Shown here: positions 1 through 11,818 of the stretch, in pieces | Position numbering within the stretch: the stretch's first letter is position 1 | How the letters are laid out: every line of letters begins with the position of its first letter | Source of the DNA: Lycium barbarum | Lineage: Eukaryota; Streptophyta; Magnoliopsida; Solanales; Solanaceae | Length of the DNA stretch: 64,000 bases | Assembly: GCF_019175385.1 (NCBI RefSeq) | Contig: NC_083339.1 | Location: 116,049,601 to 116,113,600 of the forward strand | Direction: 5' to 3' | Translations under genes and position numbers: made by a program | The notes under the pieces: model-generated | Seen by the model: only the letters and a program-made list of their open reading frames with translations | Told to the model about the DNA's origin: nothing | Database searches by the model: none

Positions 1-681
1 CTCGCCGATGCGTTCATAAAAGCTCACGCCGGTGCCAAAAAGGTGCAGGCCCGTAAGGCGGATATTTTCCGTATAGCCCAAAGGGATGACGAGTTATTGC
101 GTGAATTTGTCAATCGATTTCAAAGGGAACGAATGGAGCTCCCTCCGATTCCGGAGGAATGGGCTGCACAAGCTTTCACCAAAGGGCTCAATCCTCGGAG
201 TTCGATAGCCTCATTCAAACTAAAGGTAAACTTGATGGAATACGAGGTTGTGACCTGGGCGGATGTCCATAACCGATACGAGTCAAAGATTCGGGTAGAG
301 GATGACCAACTCGAGCTTCCCCCGGGGCCCGTGAATATGAACAAAAGCTCGGAGAGATCGCGAAAGAATTACGAACCGGAGTCCAGACCATCGAGGGAAA
401 GGTATCGGCCATACTCCCATTCGGAAAAGCCAAGCTTCAGGTCGGAAAAATCAAGGGTTGGCCTGAGTCTTTTCTTCGGGCGGGTTGATAAACGTGTCGA
501 GCGCCCGTCGAACAGTCGAGGTCTCTCATTCAGGAGCGAAGCCGGAAGCTCGGCCAGCAACAAAGACTTGCCGAGGATATCGGAGTACAACTTCAACATC
601 AACACTTCGGACCTCGTCTCGGCTATTGGTCGTATCGCAGATGTAAGATGGCCGAGACCTCTAAGGTCAGACCCGGGCTAA
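1..681 (+). pseudogene. gag (capsid region), partial, Tat-group retrotransposon
   Basis: The frame is open from base 1, beyond the first ATG at 43, so this is the middle of gag. It reads as the retrotransposon gag family: a stretch with REFVNRFQRERMELPP, then a charged, Arg/Ser-rich tail (about residues 110-190), as expected for a nucleic-acid-binding C-terminus. A TAA stop at 679-681 ends the frame, but the same frame reopens at once and runs into a zinc-knuckle segment, so the stop is most likely a later mutation. The product would have formed the particle that packages element RNA in the cytoplasm. Confidence 0.82.
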
Positions 682-693
682 CGGGACCCGAGC

Positions 694-1707
694 GTGATGT
701 GTGAATATTATAGAACCCATGGACACAGAACTGAGGATTGTCGCCAGCTAAGAGAGGAGGTGGCTCGGTTACTAAAGAACGGCCATCTCCGAGAATTGCT
801 AAGTGAACGAGCCAAAGGTCACTACAAGGAAAGGGAGTCTCATAAACGGGCCGAACCAGTAGAACATCAGCATATAATCAACATGATAATCAGGGGTATC
901 GATACCCCTCGAGGGTCGGTGATGAAACGGACGAAGGTTTCTATTGTGCGTGAGAAGCGCAGTCGGGATTACTTACCCGAGGGTTCCATCTCTTTCAGCA
1001 ACGAGAATGCAGAAGGCATTATTCAACCGCACAATGATGCATTGGTAATCTCTATACTTATTTTTAAAACACAAGTTAAACGTAATTTGATTGACCCAGG
1101 TAGCTCGGCCAACATCATCCGGTGGAGAGTGGTCGAACAGCTAAGGGTACTCGATCAGATCGTACCGGTAGCCCAGGTGCTCAGCGGGTTCAACATGGCG
1201 AGCGAAACCACGAAGGGGGAGATCTCTTTGCCGGTTAACATTGATGGCACTATCCAACAAATGTTGTTCTATGTAATCGAAGGAGATATGAAGTATAATG
1301 CATTGCTGGGTAGACCTTGGATACATAGCATGAGGGCCGTGTCGTCGACATTACATCAGCTGCTGAAATTCCCTACCTCGGAGGGGATAAAAACCATCCG
1401 AGGTGAACAGCCCGCTGCAAGGGAGATGTTCCCGATCGAGGAAGCGACACCTCAGCCCAAAAAATCGGATCAAAAGGAAGAAGGTGCAACCGGGAGAAAG
1501 GACACCAAATAGCAACTAAAGCACACGGGGTTGGATTCGGGATATGAAGATGATGATTTCGGTGTACCTAGATCATTCGTCATGCCGGATGACTCGGATG
1601 CGACCGAGTCAACAGTAGAGGAGTTGGAGCAAATCACCTTGTCCGAATGTCTACCGGATAGAAAGGTATACCTGGGCACGGGGTTAACCTCATGCCGCCG
1701 GAAGTAA
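694..1707 (+). pseudogene. gag zinc-knuckle end and aspartic protease, Tat-group
   Basis: Same frame as the upstream gag. At its start lies CEYYRTHGHRTEDC, a CX2(H/C)X4HX4C knuckle in which the second ligand position is Tyr, so metal binding is probably lost. The retropepsin-like active site is LIDPGSSANII at about residues 131-141; Pro after the catalytic Asp is common in this group. A flap-like segment and the ALLGRPW block follow about 70 residues on. A TAG at 1510-1512 interrupts the frame, which continues as an acidic linker until TAA at 1705. The linker then changes frame into RT and looks shortened, so I infer a deletion between protease and RT. Confidence 0.8.
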
Positions 1708-2758
1708 CAACTCACAAGCTCAGCCTCGACGGGAGGTTTCCCCCGGTGAAGCAGAAGAGAAGGCCCACGACAGAGGCAAAACACACCTTCGTAAAGGACG
1801 AGGTAATGAAGCTTTTGAAAATAGGTTCTATCCGGGAGGTAAAGTACCCGGACTGGCTAGCTAACGTAGTAGTGGTGCCGAAAAAAGGTAATAAATTTCA
1901 AATGTGCGTTGATTATAAGGATCTAAACAAAGCATGCCCGAAGGATTTATTTCCGTTGCCTCACATAGATAGATTGATCGATGCGACGGTCGGGCATGAG
2001 ATGTTAAGTTTTCTCGATGCCTACTCCGGGTATAACCAAATCCGGATGCACCCGGAGGATCAAGAGAAAACATCCTTTATTACCCGATACGGGACTTACT
2101 GTTACAATGTCATGCCTTTTGGATTAAAAAATGCTGGTACAACTTACCAACGCCTAGTTAACGGAATGTTCGAAGAACAAATAGGGAAAACAATAGAAGT
2201 TTATATTGACGACATGGTGGTCAAGTCCCTGGAAAAAGAGGACCATTTAAAGCATTTGTAGGAAACCTTCGATGTGCTCCGCAAGTACAACATGAAGCTT
2301 AACCCAGAAAAATGTGCCTTCGGTGTACGGTCCGGTAAATTTTTGGGTTTCATGGTGTTAAACCAGGGGATTGAAATCAACTCGGATAAGATCAAAGTCA
2401 TCGAGGATATTGAGGTGGTGAATAACGTCAAAGGAGTGCAGAGGCTCACCGGAAGGATAGCAGCGCTGAGTTGTTTCATATCGAGGTCCTCGGATAAGAG
2501 TCACCATTTTTTATCCTTACTAAGAAAGAAGAACGACTTCGTTTGGACACCGGAGTGTCAAAGAGCTTTGCAAGAATTGAAAAGGTACTTGTCCAGCCCG
2601 CCGCTACTGCACACACCAAAAGTGGACGAGCAAAATTTTCTCTACCTTGTCGTCTCTGAGGTAGCGGTAAGTGGTGTTTTGGTCCGAGAAGAATCGGGTA
2701 CGCAATTCCCCATATATTATGTGAGTAGAACTTTAGGAGATGCGGAGGCCCGTTATCC
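1692..2758 (+). pseudogene. reverse transcriptase domain, Ty3/gypsy Tat-group (interrupted)
   Basis: This is RT of the Ty3/gypsy type: VDYKDLNKACPKD, FLDAYSGYNQI, MPFGLKNAG and the catalytic VYIDDMVVKS (YIDD) near residues 170-180. A TAG at 2259-2261 breaks the frame just after the catalytic box; the same frame reopens at once with the thumb region (KCAFGV, GFMV). The frame continues through the connection and classical RNase H-like segment (LVVSEVAVSGVLVREESG) until the solo LTR at 2759. RT synthesised element cDNA in the cytoplasmic particle. This copy is inactive. The integrase downstream argues against a pararetrovirus origin. Confidence 0.88.
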
Positions 2759-5026
2759 TGTTACACCTCGAAAAATTTTCCGTACTTGTGAGATGAGTAG
2801 AACAATAAAGGACTTGAGTGTATGGTGTTTTACTAAGTCGGGAATGGCTAATTTTGCATTTTTTGGAAATAATAAAGTTGCAGAAAATTTTTCTGCCAGT
2901 GGTCGTATATAGCACTATACGGACCGTAAACCAGGTCGTAAACTGCCATGTCCACCAGCCAAACTCTCTGTTTTTGGAATGCTTAAATACGACCACAGTG
3001 GACGACCCGTAAATCAAAATACGGTCCGTAAACTGCAGTTTACGACCACTGTTCACCCGACGAGAATTCATTAAACATCAGCTTTTGAGTTATTAAAAGG
3101 AACTTAGGCCTCATTTTATTTCATTCTTCATTCATACAACTCAAGAATACTCTAGAACTCTCCAAATACTTCCTCCATAAGAATCCAAGAGAATCAAGGG
3201 AAAGCTAAAGATCGACAACACAAAACCTATGAAATCAAGTGCAAGAACACATCAAGGGATCATCTAAGTCAAGTAATTCCCAAGAAGGTGAACTAGGGTT
3301 TTGGCTAAGTGAAGAATTTCAACTCAAGGGTTGTTCAACCACTATCCAAGGTAAGTTTCATGATCATTATATGTTGTTTGAAGTATTGAAAAGCTTAGAC
3401 ACTTGAAATGTAGAAGAACATAGAAATGGACCATTATTGAGTGAATAGTGCCATAAATGAATGATAGTGGGATTGAATTATGAATGTTGAAGTGTTGTGA
3501 ATACAAATACGTTATAAATGATTTTTATATCATGAAAAAACGTTAAACGCATGAAAATGCAAGGACGAGTCATAAGGCTAATTATGAGGAAAATTGGAGG
3601 AAAATGGTGGATTTTGCTAAATGTACGTAAACGACGATTGTTGATTTCGATATTGTGAGTAATGCTATGAATGTTGGGAGTTAATATAAAACATGGGGAA
3701 AATAATATAAACAAGAGAAGCGCTGTCCGACTTCTCTTAGAATTAGCGACGCGTTCTTGTAGTTAGTATGCTAATGTTGATATGAATTCTTTATGAAGGT
3801 AACGACGCGATATTGAAGGAGAACGAGTGAGCGATATCTTAGCTAAACGACCAAGGTATGTGAGGCTAGTCCCTTCTTCCTGATGGCATGAATCTTGTAG
3901 CACGAAATTCCTATTCTCTTCATGAGTTCTTATAGTCCGAAAGGCTAAGAGTCTAACTCCTTAATGTCTATATAAGATGAGGAATACGATATGATGATGC
4001 TAGTATAATGATGATGTTAATTATCGCTTACACTCACCTTATGTACTAGTTCCTTCAAGGTGAGGCAGAGTATCAATAGTTGTTCCATAATGGAATCGGG
4101 GGATCACGACCTTACGTCACCCCGATAGAATAAAGTTGATCTTGAGCCTTATGCATGTATTACAATGAGATAAGTATTTTATGATGAGTATATTATTATT
4201 ATGAGCATTTTATGATAAGCATGACATGAGCATTTCACACCGTGCCTAGTTGGCCGGGCAGTCACCGCCAAGGCGGGCAGCTATACGGATACACCATGAC
4301 CTTCGGGCATGGGCAGACACCACTAGTGGGCGGCATGAGATGGTACCCCGGACGCGGGAGGCCTGGACGCGGGCTAATATTATTGATTATCACACCGTTC
4401 CGACATGGACGGGCAGCTTGCATATGATGCATATATGTAATGAGGATGAGTACGAGTAAGATGGCACGCATGATTTCCTTTATGATTATCAGACAGATCC
4501 AGATATTTCATGTTGATGTTATCACTATATTGTTGATGTTTTCTTTCATTGTTTATGCTTCTCATACTCAGTACAACATTCATACTGACGTCCTTTCTTC
4601 GGACGCTGTGTTCATGCCCACAGGTAGACAGAGAGGAGAGCATGGCCCAGATCCTCAGTAGCAGTCAGCTGGTTGAAAGCACTCCATTGTCCGGAGGTGC
4701 TTAGGATTATCCTTTTGGTATATATGTATATTTTGGGCACGATGGAGTCTTGTTCCGTCCATGTATATACAGTATGTTAGTAGAGGCTCGTAGATACGCA
4801 ATGTGGGTTAGATGGTCTCACAAGACGTTTTCATATGCATGTATATTATTTTGATGGCCGAAAGGCAATTGTATATAAAGTATTTATGTTTGTTTAATTA
4901 TGATTTTCCTACAACTGGTATGTAAATTGATAAAAGAATATTAAATGAGCAAGATAAGTAGTAGAGTGAGCGGTGCTCGGTAACTAGCTCCGGGTACCCG
5001 TCGCGGCCCCTAACTGGGTCGTGACA
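2759..5026 (+). mobile_element. Solo LTR of a chromovirus-type (Tekay/Del-like) Ty3/gypsy element
   Basis: It starts TGTTACACCTCG and ends GGGTCGTGACA, flanked by the 5-bp duplication TATCC at 2754-2758 and 5027-5031. No internal retrotransposon sequence lies between, so this is a solo LTR left by LTR-LTR recombination. Taking out the LTR plus one TATCC (2273 bp) makes the RT/RNase H frame of the host element continuous (frame 0 before, frame 2 after), which confirms both boundaries. The same family occurs in reverse at 20840-41786; both share an accurately matching CTTGAAGGAAC-type block. There is no gene of its own; the short ORFs at 4242-4661 look incidental. Confidence 0.93.
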
Positions 5027-6004
5027 TATCCCCACTTGGAAAAGTTGGCATTGGCAATGGTAAGTGCTTCTAGAAAGCTCAAGTCGTATTTTCAATGCCA
5101 TCCGATATGTGTAGGGACTACTTACCCCCTAAAGAACATCATGCATAAACCAGAATTATCGGGTAGACTAACTAAATGGGCCGTAGAGATTAGCGGATAT
5201 GATATCGAACACAAGTCTCGGACGGCCATCAAGTCCCAGATCTTGGCCGATTTTATGGCGGACTTCACCCCGGCTATGGTCCCCGAGATTGAGAAAGAAC
5301 TTCTGTTAACCTCGGGGAAAGCTTCAGATATTTGGTCGCTACACACGGACGGAGCCTCGAACCTCAAAAGTTCCGGGCTAGGAATCGTCCTTAGAACCAC
5401 CGCCGGGGATGCCGTTCGACAATGCATTAGAACTGTTAAATTGACTAACAATGAGGCCGAGTATGAGGCTATGATTGCAGGTTTGGAATTATCCTGGAGT
5501 ATGGAGGCCGAAATAATTGAGGCAAAGTACGATTATCTCTTGGTCGTCAACCAGGTGAATGGCGTCTTCGAGGTCAAGGACGAATGGATGCAAAGGTATC
5601 TCGAAAAAATCCAAGTGATACTACACCGGTTTACAGAATGGACCATGCAGCATGTACCGAGGGAGCAGAATAGCGAAGCCGATGCATTGGCTAATTTGGG
5701 ATCTTCGGTCGAAGGGGAAGAAATCAATCCCGGGACTACGGTGCACTTGATGAATTCAGCGATAGAAAACGGGCATGCCGGAATAAACACAATGGGTTTA
5801 ACTTGGGATTGGCACAACAAGTACGTCGACTACTTGCGAGACGGAAATCTCCCGAGTGACCCAAAAGAATCACGGTCGCTAAGGACAAAAGCTGCGCGTT
5901 TCTGCTTAGTAGACGGCCAATTGTATCGACGGTCTTTCTTCGGACCCCTGGCCAAGTGTTTGGATCCCGGAGAAATGGAGTATGTGATGAGAGAAGTGCA
6001 CTAG
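5027..6004 (+). pseudogene. Connection region and archaeal-type RNase H, Tat-group
   Basis: After the solo LTR the pol frame resumes (HLEKLALAMV) and runs through the RT connection into a second, archaeal-like RNase H typical of Tat elements. The first catalytic Asp is in LHTDGASNLKSSGLGI, the Glu in NNEAEYEAMIAGLEL, and further Asp residues are in KYDYLLVVNQ and NSEADALANL. The linker to integrase follows. A TAG at 6002-6004 ends the frame. Apart from that stop, the domain looks well kept. Confidence 0.88.
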
Positions 6005-7045
6005 GGGACCTGCGGCACCCACTCCGATGTCGAAGCCTTGGTCCGAAAAATTGTCAGAGCCGGTTACTACTGGAACCGGATGGAGGAAGACTCGAAGAAT
6101 TTTGTCCGGAAATGTGACGGGTGTCAAAGACATGCCCCCATGATCCATCAGCCCGGGGAGTTGCTGCATTCGGTGGTGTCACCTTGGCCCTTCATGAAGT
6201 GGGGAATGGACATTGTTGGTCCATTGCCATGGGCACCAGGTAAAGCCCGTTTTATTTTGTTTATAATTGACTATTTCTCCAAATGGGTTGAAGCGTAGGC
6301 CTTCGAAAAAAATAGAGAGAAAGAAGTCATTGACTTCATATGGGACCACATTATTTGTCATTTCGGCATCCCGACTGAGATAACTGGTGATAATGGTCCT
6401 CAGTTCGTGGGCGGAAAAGTCAATGATTTCCTCGAAGGGTTGAAGATCAAGAAAATCGTATCAACCCCATATCACCCATGTGCGAACGGACAAACGGAAT
6501 CTACGAATAAAATAATAATTCAAAATCTGAGGAAAAGACTTGAAGCGTCAAAGCATCACTGGAGGGAAGTACTACCGGAGGTATTGTGGGCTTACAGAAC
6601 CACATCGAAATCAAGCACGGGAGAAACACCTTTCTCGTTGGTCTACGGGGCCGAAGCCCCCATTCCCGTAGAAGTTGGTGAACCGAGTCTCCGGTTCAGG
6701 TATACCACCGAGGAGTCAAACGAGGAAGCCATAGCCGTAAAACTCGATCTCACGGATGAACTTCGCAAAAACGCGTTGGTCCGTATTGCAGCCCAGAAGC
6801 AGATAATGGAAAGGTACTACAATCGGAGAGCCAATTTTTGACATTTCCAAGTTGTGGACTTGGTGCTTCGGAAAGTTACCTTGAACACCAAGAATCCCAA
6901 CGAAGGAAAACTGGGTCCGAACTGTGAAGGACCGTACAAAATAACCGAGGTAATGGGCAAATGATCGTATCAGCTGGAATCTACGGACGGGCAACGGTTG
7001 CGCAATAACTGGAATGTGGCTCATCTGAAGAGATACTACTGCTAA
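6005..7045 (+). pseudogene. Integrase domain, Tat-group, four nonsense codons
   Basis: Integrase follows RNase H in the same frame. The HHCC zinc-binding module ends in CDGCQRH. The DDE core has Asp in WGMDIVGPLP, Asp in GDNGPQF and Glu in NGQTESTNK. The C-terminal part ends VAHLKRYYC at 7045, and no chromodomain is present, in agreement with the Tat group. Stops at 6002, 6296, 6839 and 6962 are all in one frame, so decay has been by point mutation only. The enzyme would insert cDNA into host DNA. Confidence 0.88.
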
Positions 7046-8269
7046 GGTATGGACACCACGTGTTTATCTATTAACCCTTTTCTTTTTTGCAGGAAGTCAA
7101 GTACCGGATAAATTTAGAATCTAGGTCTGAAAACAGGTGTTGCACTCTTTTCCTTAGTACGGTTTTATCCCAAAATGGGTTTTCCGACAAGGTTTTTAAT
7201 GAGTCAACAAGTACAACGTGTTACTTGATAAAGACAAAGGACAAACACCCGGAAACTCGGGGTAACACCCTACGAGTGGGGACTTAATAGCGGTTACCCG
7301 ATCTTGCAGCTCGAATAAGCACTAGGGGACTATTGTACCCACATTGAGGTTTACCCCGGTTAGTGGAAAATGGAGGAGCTCAACAAATCAAAGCCGGACC
7401 TTCAATATTAGGTTTCGATGTAAGGACCAAACGATCAGAATGAATCGTGTCCACTCAGTATTTGCTACGGCAAAACTAAGACCGGACCTTCTGCATTAGG
7501 TTTTGATGTAAGTACCAAACGATCAGAATGAATCGTGTCCATTTAGTATTTGCTGCGACAAAAGCAGAAGGAAGTGGAAAAAATTCTCATATTATGTACG
7601 TACAAATACTTGCAATACAAAGACTATCGAAAGTTCGGTTTACTGTATTTCGGATGTCTTCTTGTTAAAACACCCTACCCGAATGATTATCGCCGTATTT
7701 CGGCATTGCTTCATTCATATACCCTATTCCGGGCACTACGGTCGAAATTAGACAAAGGCAACAAGGTCACAATGAACCGAGCCAAAATCTTTAAACTCCC
7801 TTGAATGGGCACTGCTGCATCAAAATTTGCTAAGGCTGGGATTCAGGTGTCTGAGCCTAATCTATGACAAGTGAATAGCTGAAAAATATCGGCCCTAAAA
7901 ATGCCAAAAAATATCGGCCCTAAAAAAATGCCTAACGTGATTCGGAGACGTCTGAATTCACAAAGCATTAGATAAGTCCTACGGGAAAACCACTCGGTCA
8001 AATTCCCGGATAAAACGTACCAGACAAAGAGAAAAGCCAATACTTAGGCACAGTCCAAAATAATGACTCCGAGTCTCTGCTTGTCTTTAAAACGGACTGA
8101 CAATTGGGGCAAAAGTCATAAGCATTCAATCAAAAGAAATAAAGAAAATCAGGAAAAATGCATGTTCCATTTATATAAGGTTTTACACCGGAGACCCCTA
8201 CGAGGTCGGAAAATAAAAATCAAGCCAAAAGGGAAAAAAATAAAATAAAGGCTAACTACAGGCCCTGGT
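7046..8269 (+). other. Non-coding stretch between pol and antisense gene
   Basis: About 1.2 kb with no recognisable protein. It includes the 88-bp tandem duplication described separately, plus purine-rich stretches near 8200. Such a spacer is usual between integrase and the antisense gene in Tat elements. Short ORFs here (such as 7550-7804) show no family feature. Confidence 0.6.
7393..7568 (+). repeat. Two-copy tandem repeat, period 88 bp
   Basis: Two adjacent copies begin CCGGACCTTC (from 7394 and 7482) and share CGATCAGAATGAATCGTG and TATTTGCT. They differ at a few positions. Confidence 0.8.
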
Positions 8270-11249
8270 CTATCCGATATGGCTGGACCCGGAGTGTTCG
8301 GACACTGTCCGCTCGGAATCTTTGGAGTCAGTATCGAGGGATCTCTTAGCTTCTTCGTCTACCCTTTTAGCTTCGAGTATCAGGGCCGGAAAATCCGCAA
8401 AGCCATGCCCGGCTTGCTCAAGGGTGACCCTCCGAGACTTCCACCGTTCATACTCCACCGCAATCGTAGTATGAGCCTCGGTAGCCTCCACACTCCTGAG
8501 GGCTTCTGCCAAATCGGCCTTAGCCTGGTCTAGCTTTGCCACCAGTTCATCCTGCTCTTCATCGAAGACCCTTTGGATTTGAGTGGCCGACTCAAGCTCA
8601 GCCTTGAGAAGGTCATTAGCCTCGGTCGTCTCTTCGAGTTCGGTTTTCAGTTCATCACATATCCGGGCCCTGTCCTCTGATTTCCGCTCAAACACCCTCA
8701 TCCTCTCCTTGTACTTGGCACTCTCATATTCAAGCAGCCGATGACTTTCGGCCATGCTTACGGCATCGGACTTGACCAAGTCAAGCTCCCCCCGGAGTTG
8801 AGAGATAGTGGCTTCGAGCTCACCAAGCCTTGAGGAAAAACGAGCGTTGTCCTGGCTAAGGCCGACCTTGTCCGCTTCAAGAAGCCGGTTCTTCTCGACC
8901 ATCTCGGCCAACTCATTCTTCAATCGAAGGTTTTCGGTCTTCGCTGCGTCGAGCTCGGGTTGAAGGTTGGAAAAAGTAACTGCACGATTCAATTCATCCT
9001 CCTTCACCCGCAAAAGGTGCTGGAACTTCTCCGTTTCTCGACCTTGGGCATCCAGCTGGCCCTTGAGATCATCAACTTCTTGCTGAGCACGGACGAAGGA
9101 CTCGTTAACAAGCACCACACTCTGCAAAAGAAACAAGTTAAAACTCGGATAAACGAGAAACTAAAATTCTCAATGAATTATGCAAGGATGGCTGATAAAC
9201 TTACTCGATTGCCCGCGTGCATGCCCTCATTAATGAGACACTGCCAGGGGACTCCGTTCATCTTCCGTTTGTCCGAGTCTGAGACAAGCGGCCTCAGGTA
9301 GCTTGCTACTCCCACCGGGCAAGACAAAAAACTGCAGTCCTCGGGGACGGTGATTACGGCCGATCTGGTCCTTCTAGGTTCCACACTTGGGGCCGGGAAG
9401 ACACGCACCAGGCTATCCCTAGCTCCAGTCTTGGTGGTCCGGCTAGCCGCCCTCGTGGCTCGAGGGATCGGGAGATATCCAAAACCGGCAGCTTCGCCGA
9501 TAGTAGGAGGAGTATCCGAGAACATGTCATCAAAGTCATCCGACCTTGAAGCTGGAGTTGGAGAACTCGGGCCGACCTCAGCAGCCTCGGTAGAGGTAGG
9601 GATCTCGAAAGGTGCGGCAGTCTCATAACCGGGCAGTGGGCCCACATCCACTGGAACTTCGGTCTCAGGGACCGGCTCAGCCCTCAGATCGGTCTCGGGT
9701 GCACGCCCGGACCTTCTGGTCCTTTACAGGGGGGTTTTCTCGGATAAACCATCACCTGAAATATCGACAAATTCAATCGACCTTAGAGGAGTCGGGTAAT
9801 GAATTTCTTCCCCACCTGTGTGCAAGGCCGGAGCTGACGGTCCTTCCCCGGCTGAAGGAAGTGATGAAATGGTGGTACCCTCCTCTGGAATAGAAGCAAT
9901 GGGAGGGGTCACACCGATCCTCCGAACGAGGAACTCGGGCTCTGTTTCTTCTCTTAGAGTCCGAACGACGCTCTTCGCCCTCTTCTTCGGTTTCTGCCTT
10001 TTGTCGGAGGGATTTTTTCTCTTGTTAGCGGCAGCAATGATATGAGATATACCCGCTGAATCGAACTCGGGTACCGATGCAGCGGGTTCGGCCGCTGGCT
10101 CCGGTCTTGAGTTCACCGAGCCCTTGGGTAAACCGGAGTGTCGAAGATGTTACAAAAGGGAAAGGTAGAAAATGCAATGAATACCGATAAAAGCAAAATT
10201 TTACCATGGTTGTGAGTGACCCATCGGACACGCAACAGGAGTCCCCATGTCCGTGCTTCGTGGGTGTGCTGGCTAAGAAGAGCACTAACCCATTCGTTGA
10301 TGTTCCGGACAGCCGGAGGTATCCACGCCACGGCTGGTATAAAGAAGGGGACAAATAGTGAGAATGTGAAAGGACTAGTGTTTGACAAAGCATTCAACAA
10401 CAATTATTAAAAGAACTGACTTACGATTATCATTCCACCTCTCCGGGAAAGGCATGTAGTTGGCCGGAATGATATCCGCGGTCCTCACCCGGAGGTAACG
10501 CTCCAGCCAACCCCGGTCTCTAGCTTCATCCATCTTCGAGAAGATTGGGTTCCGGCTTCGCTTAGCAAGCTTTATTACACCTTCCCGGAACAACCTCGGG
10601 GAGTATAGCCGGATGAAGTGAGCCAGCGTGAACTCCTTTTTCAAGTTATTGGCCAATAGCCGGAGGCAGGCCATGGTCCTCCAGACAATCGGACTAATCT
10701 GGGCCAGGGTTACATCGTAAGTCCGGCACATATCAAGAATAACCGGGTCGATCGGGGGGTCGAGCTTGAGTGTGAAAGGGTAGGTGTAAACGTATAAGAA
10801 GCCCTCCCGATGGTCGGTGATTGATTCATCAGGTCCGGGGGCAAAAACTTATACCGGACGGTTATCCCATCCGCAATCATCCCGGACTAAATCAAGTTTG
10901 TCCTCGGTAATGGACGAGGGGTACCGTCTTACATCAAACCCCCTGTCGGAAACCAGAAAAGGTTTCTCAACCTCGAAATCCTTGTTATAGTTGGGTTTGG
11001 ACGGTACAATGTCCAAAGCAGTGGGCTCATAGGCGATTTTTCCCTTGGATTGATAAGTTAGCTCCTCTATATCTCTTTCGATCTATCAGAATAGATCAGG
11101 CTATCTGTCAATCGATTTGAAAATAGCATGCTCATCTCGCTTTTCGTTCATTTTCGCCACGAAAACATAGCTGCCATAATAAGAAGCTTGGTTCCTTGAG
11201 AAGAAACCGAGGGAACATCATGGGAGGTGGTTTCGGTGTTGGCAGACAT
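8270..11249 (-). pseudogene. Antisense gene of Tat element (plant-mobile/Transposase_28-type protein with coiled coil), degraded
   Basis: Reading on the minus strand from an ATG at 11249 (MSANTETTSHDVPS), pieces appear in order: a block to about 10840; the conserved block at 10731-10420 with HFIRLYSPRLFREGVIKL and RDRGWLERYLRVRT, as in plant 'putative gypsy-type transposon' (Transposase_28) proteins; a linker with a nuclear-localisation-like KRKNPSDKRQKPKKRAK (10116-9724); a block with VASYLRPLVSD (9651-9178); and a long heptad-rich coiled coil of about 290 residues (9136-8270). Frames change between pieces, consistent with introns, but there are also in-frame stops (at 11148 and near 10847). 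Function is not established in the family; nuclear coiled-coil protein is an inference. Confidence 0.75.
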
Positions 11250-11818
11250 TTGGAAGTTATGAAGAAGATTTGGCGAATTCGAAAAAAAAAGTTAAAAAAT
11301 AGAGCAAGGGAGCAGTCAAGAAAAAATTCAAAATGGTAAGAGTAGGAAGAAACAACACTTTCTAAATAAGAACAGCTAAACAAGTTGGTGGAGTTGGTTT
11401 CCTCTCACGCAATATAAGCAACGAATCAACAAGAAATATGAGATGAAGGATGATTAGAAGTGATGAAGTGAAGAAATAAAACAGAGAAGTGAAGTGAAAA
11501 TGAAGTTGTAAAATGGAAAAATGAAGAGGTGAAAGGCGTTATATAGATATGGGATCGAGGCAGTTTCAAATCCCAGCCAACCGAGGGATGCCACATGTCC
11601 TATAATTAATGAGAAGTGACTTGAAACGACGTGTGCTACGGCGGTTGTCAGAGCTGACCATCCGGGATAAGACACGTGGCTGATGACAAAAGGACGTGAT
11701 GCAACTGTTCCCGCCAAAATGAAAAGATAATAGCGAGCATATGGAACCACCGGTTTCTTGATTCATCCACTTCCCGTTACTCCGATAAAACTACGATCCG
11801 GAAAGTATGGGGACTATC
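11250..11818 (+). other. Region upstream of the 3' LTR, with polypurine tract
   Basis: No gene seen on the plus strand. It serves as promoter-side sequence for the antisense gene. A purine-rich run (GGAAAGTATGGGGAC, about 11799-11814) just before TG at 11819 fits a polypurine tract for plus-strand priming. Confidence 0.55.

Noticed and set aside
1692..2758. Endogenous pararetrovirus RT
   Set aside because: The order gag-protease-RT-RNase H-integrase with LTRs, and the second archaeal-type RNase H, point to a Ty3/gypsy Tat element, not a caulimovirid.
8279..9893. Plus-strand ORFs across 8279-9893
   Set aside because: They are shadows of the antisense coiled-coil gene, which has the better amino-acid pattern.
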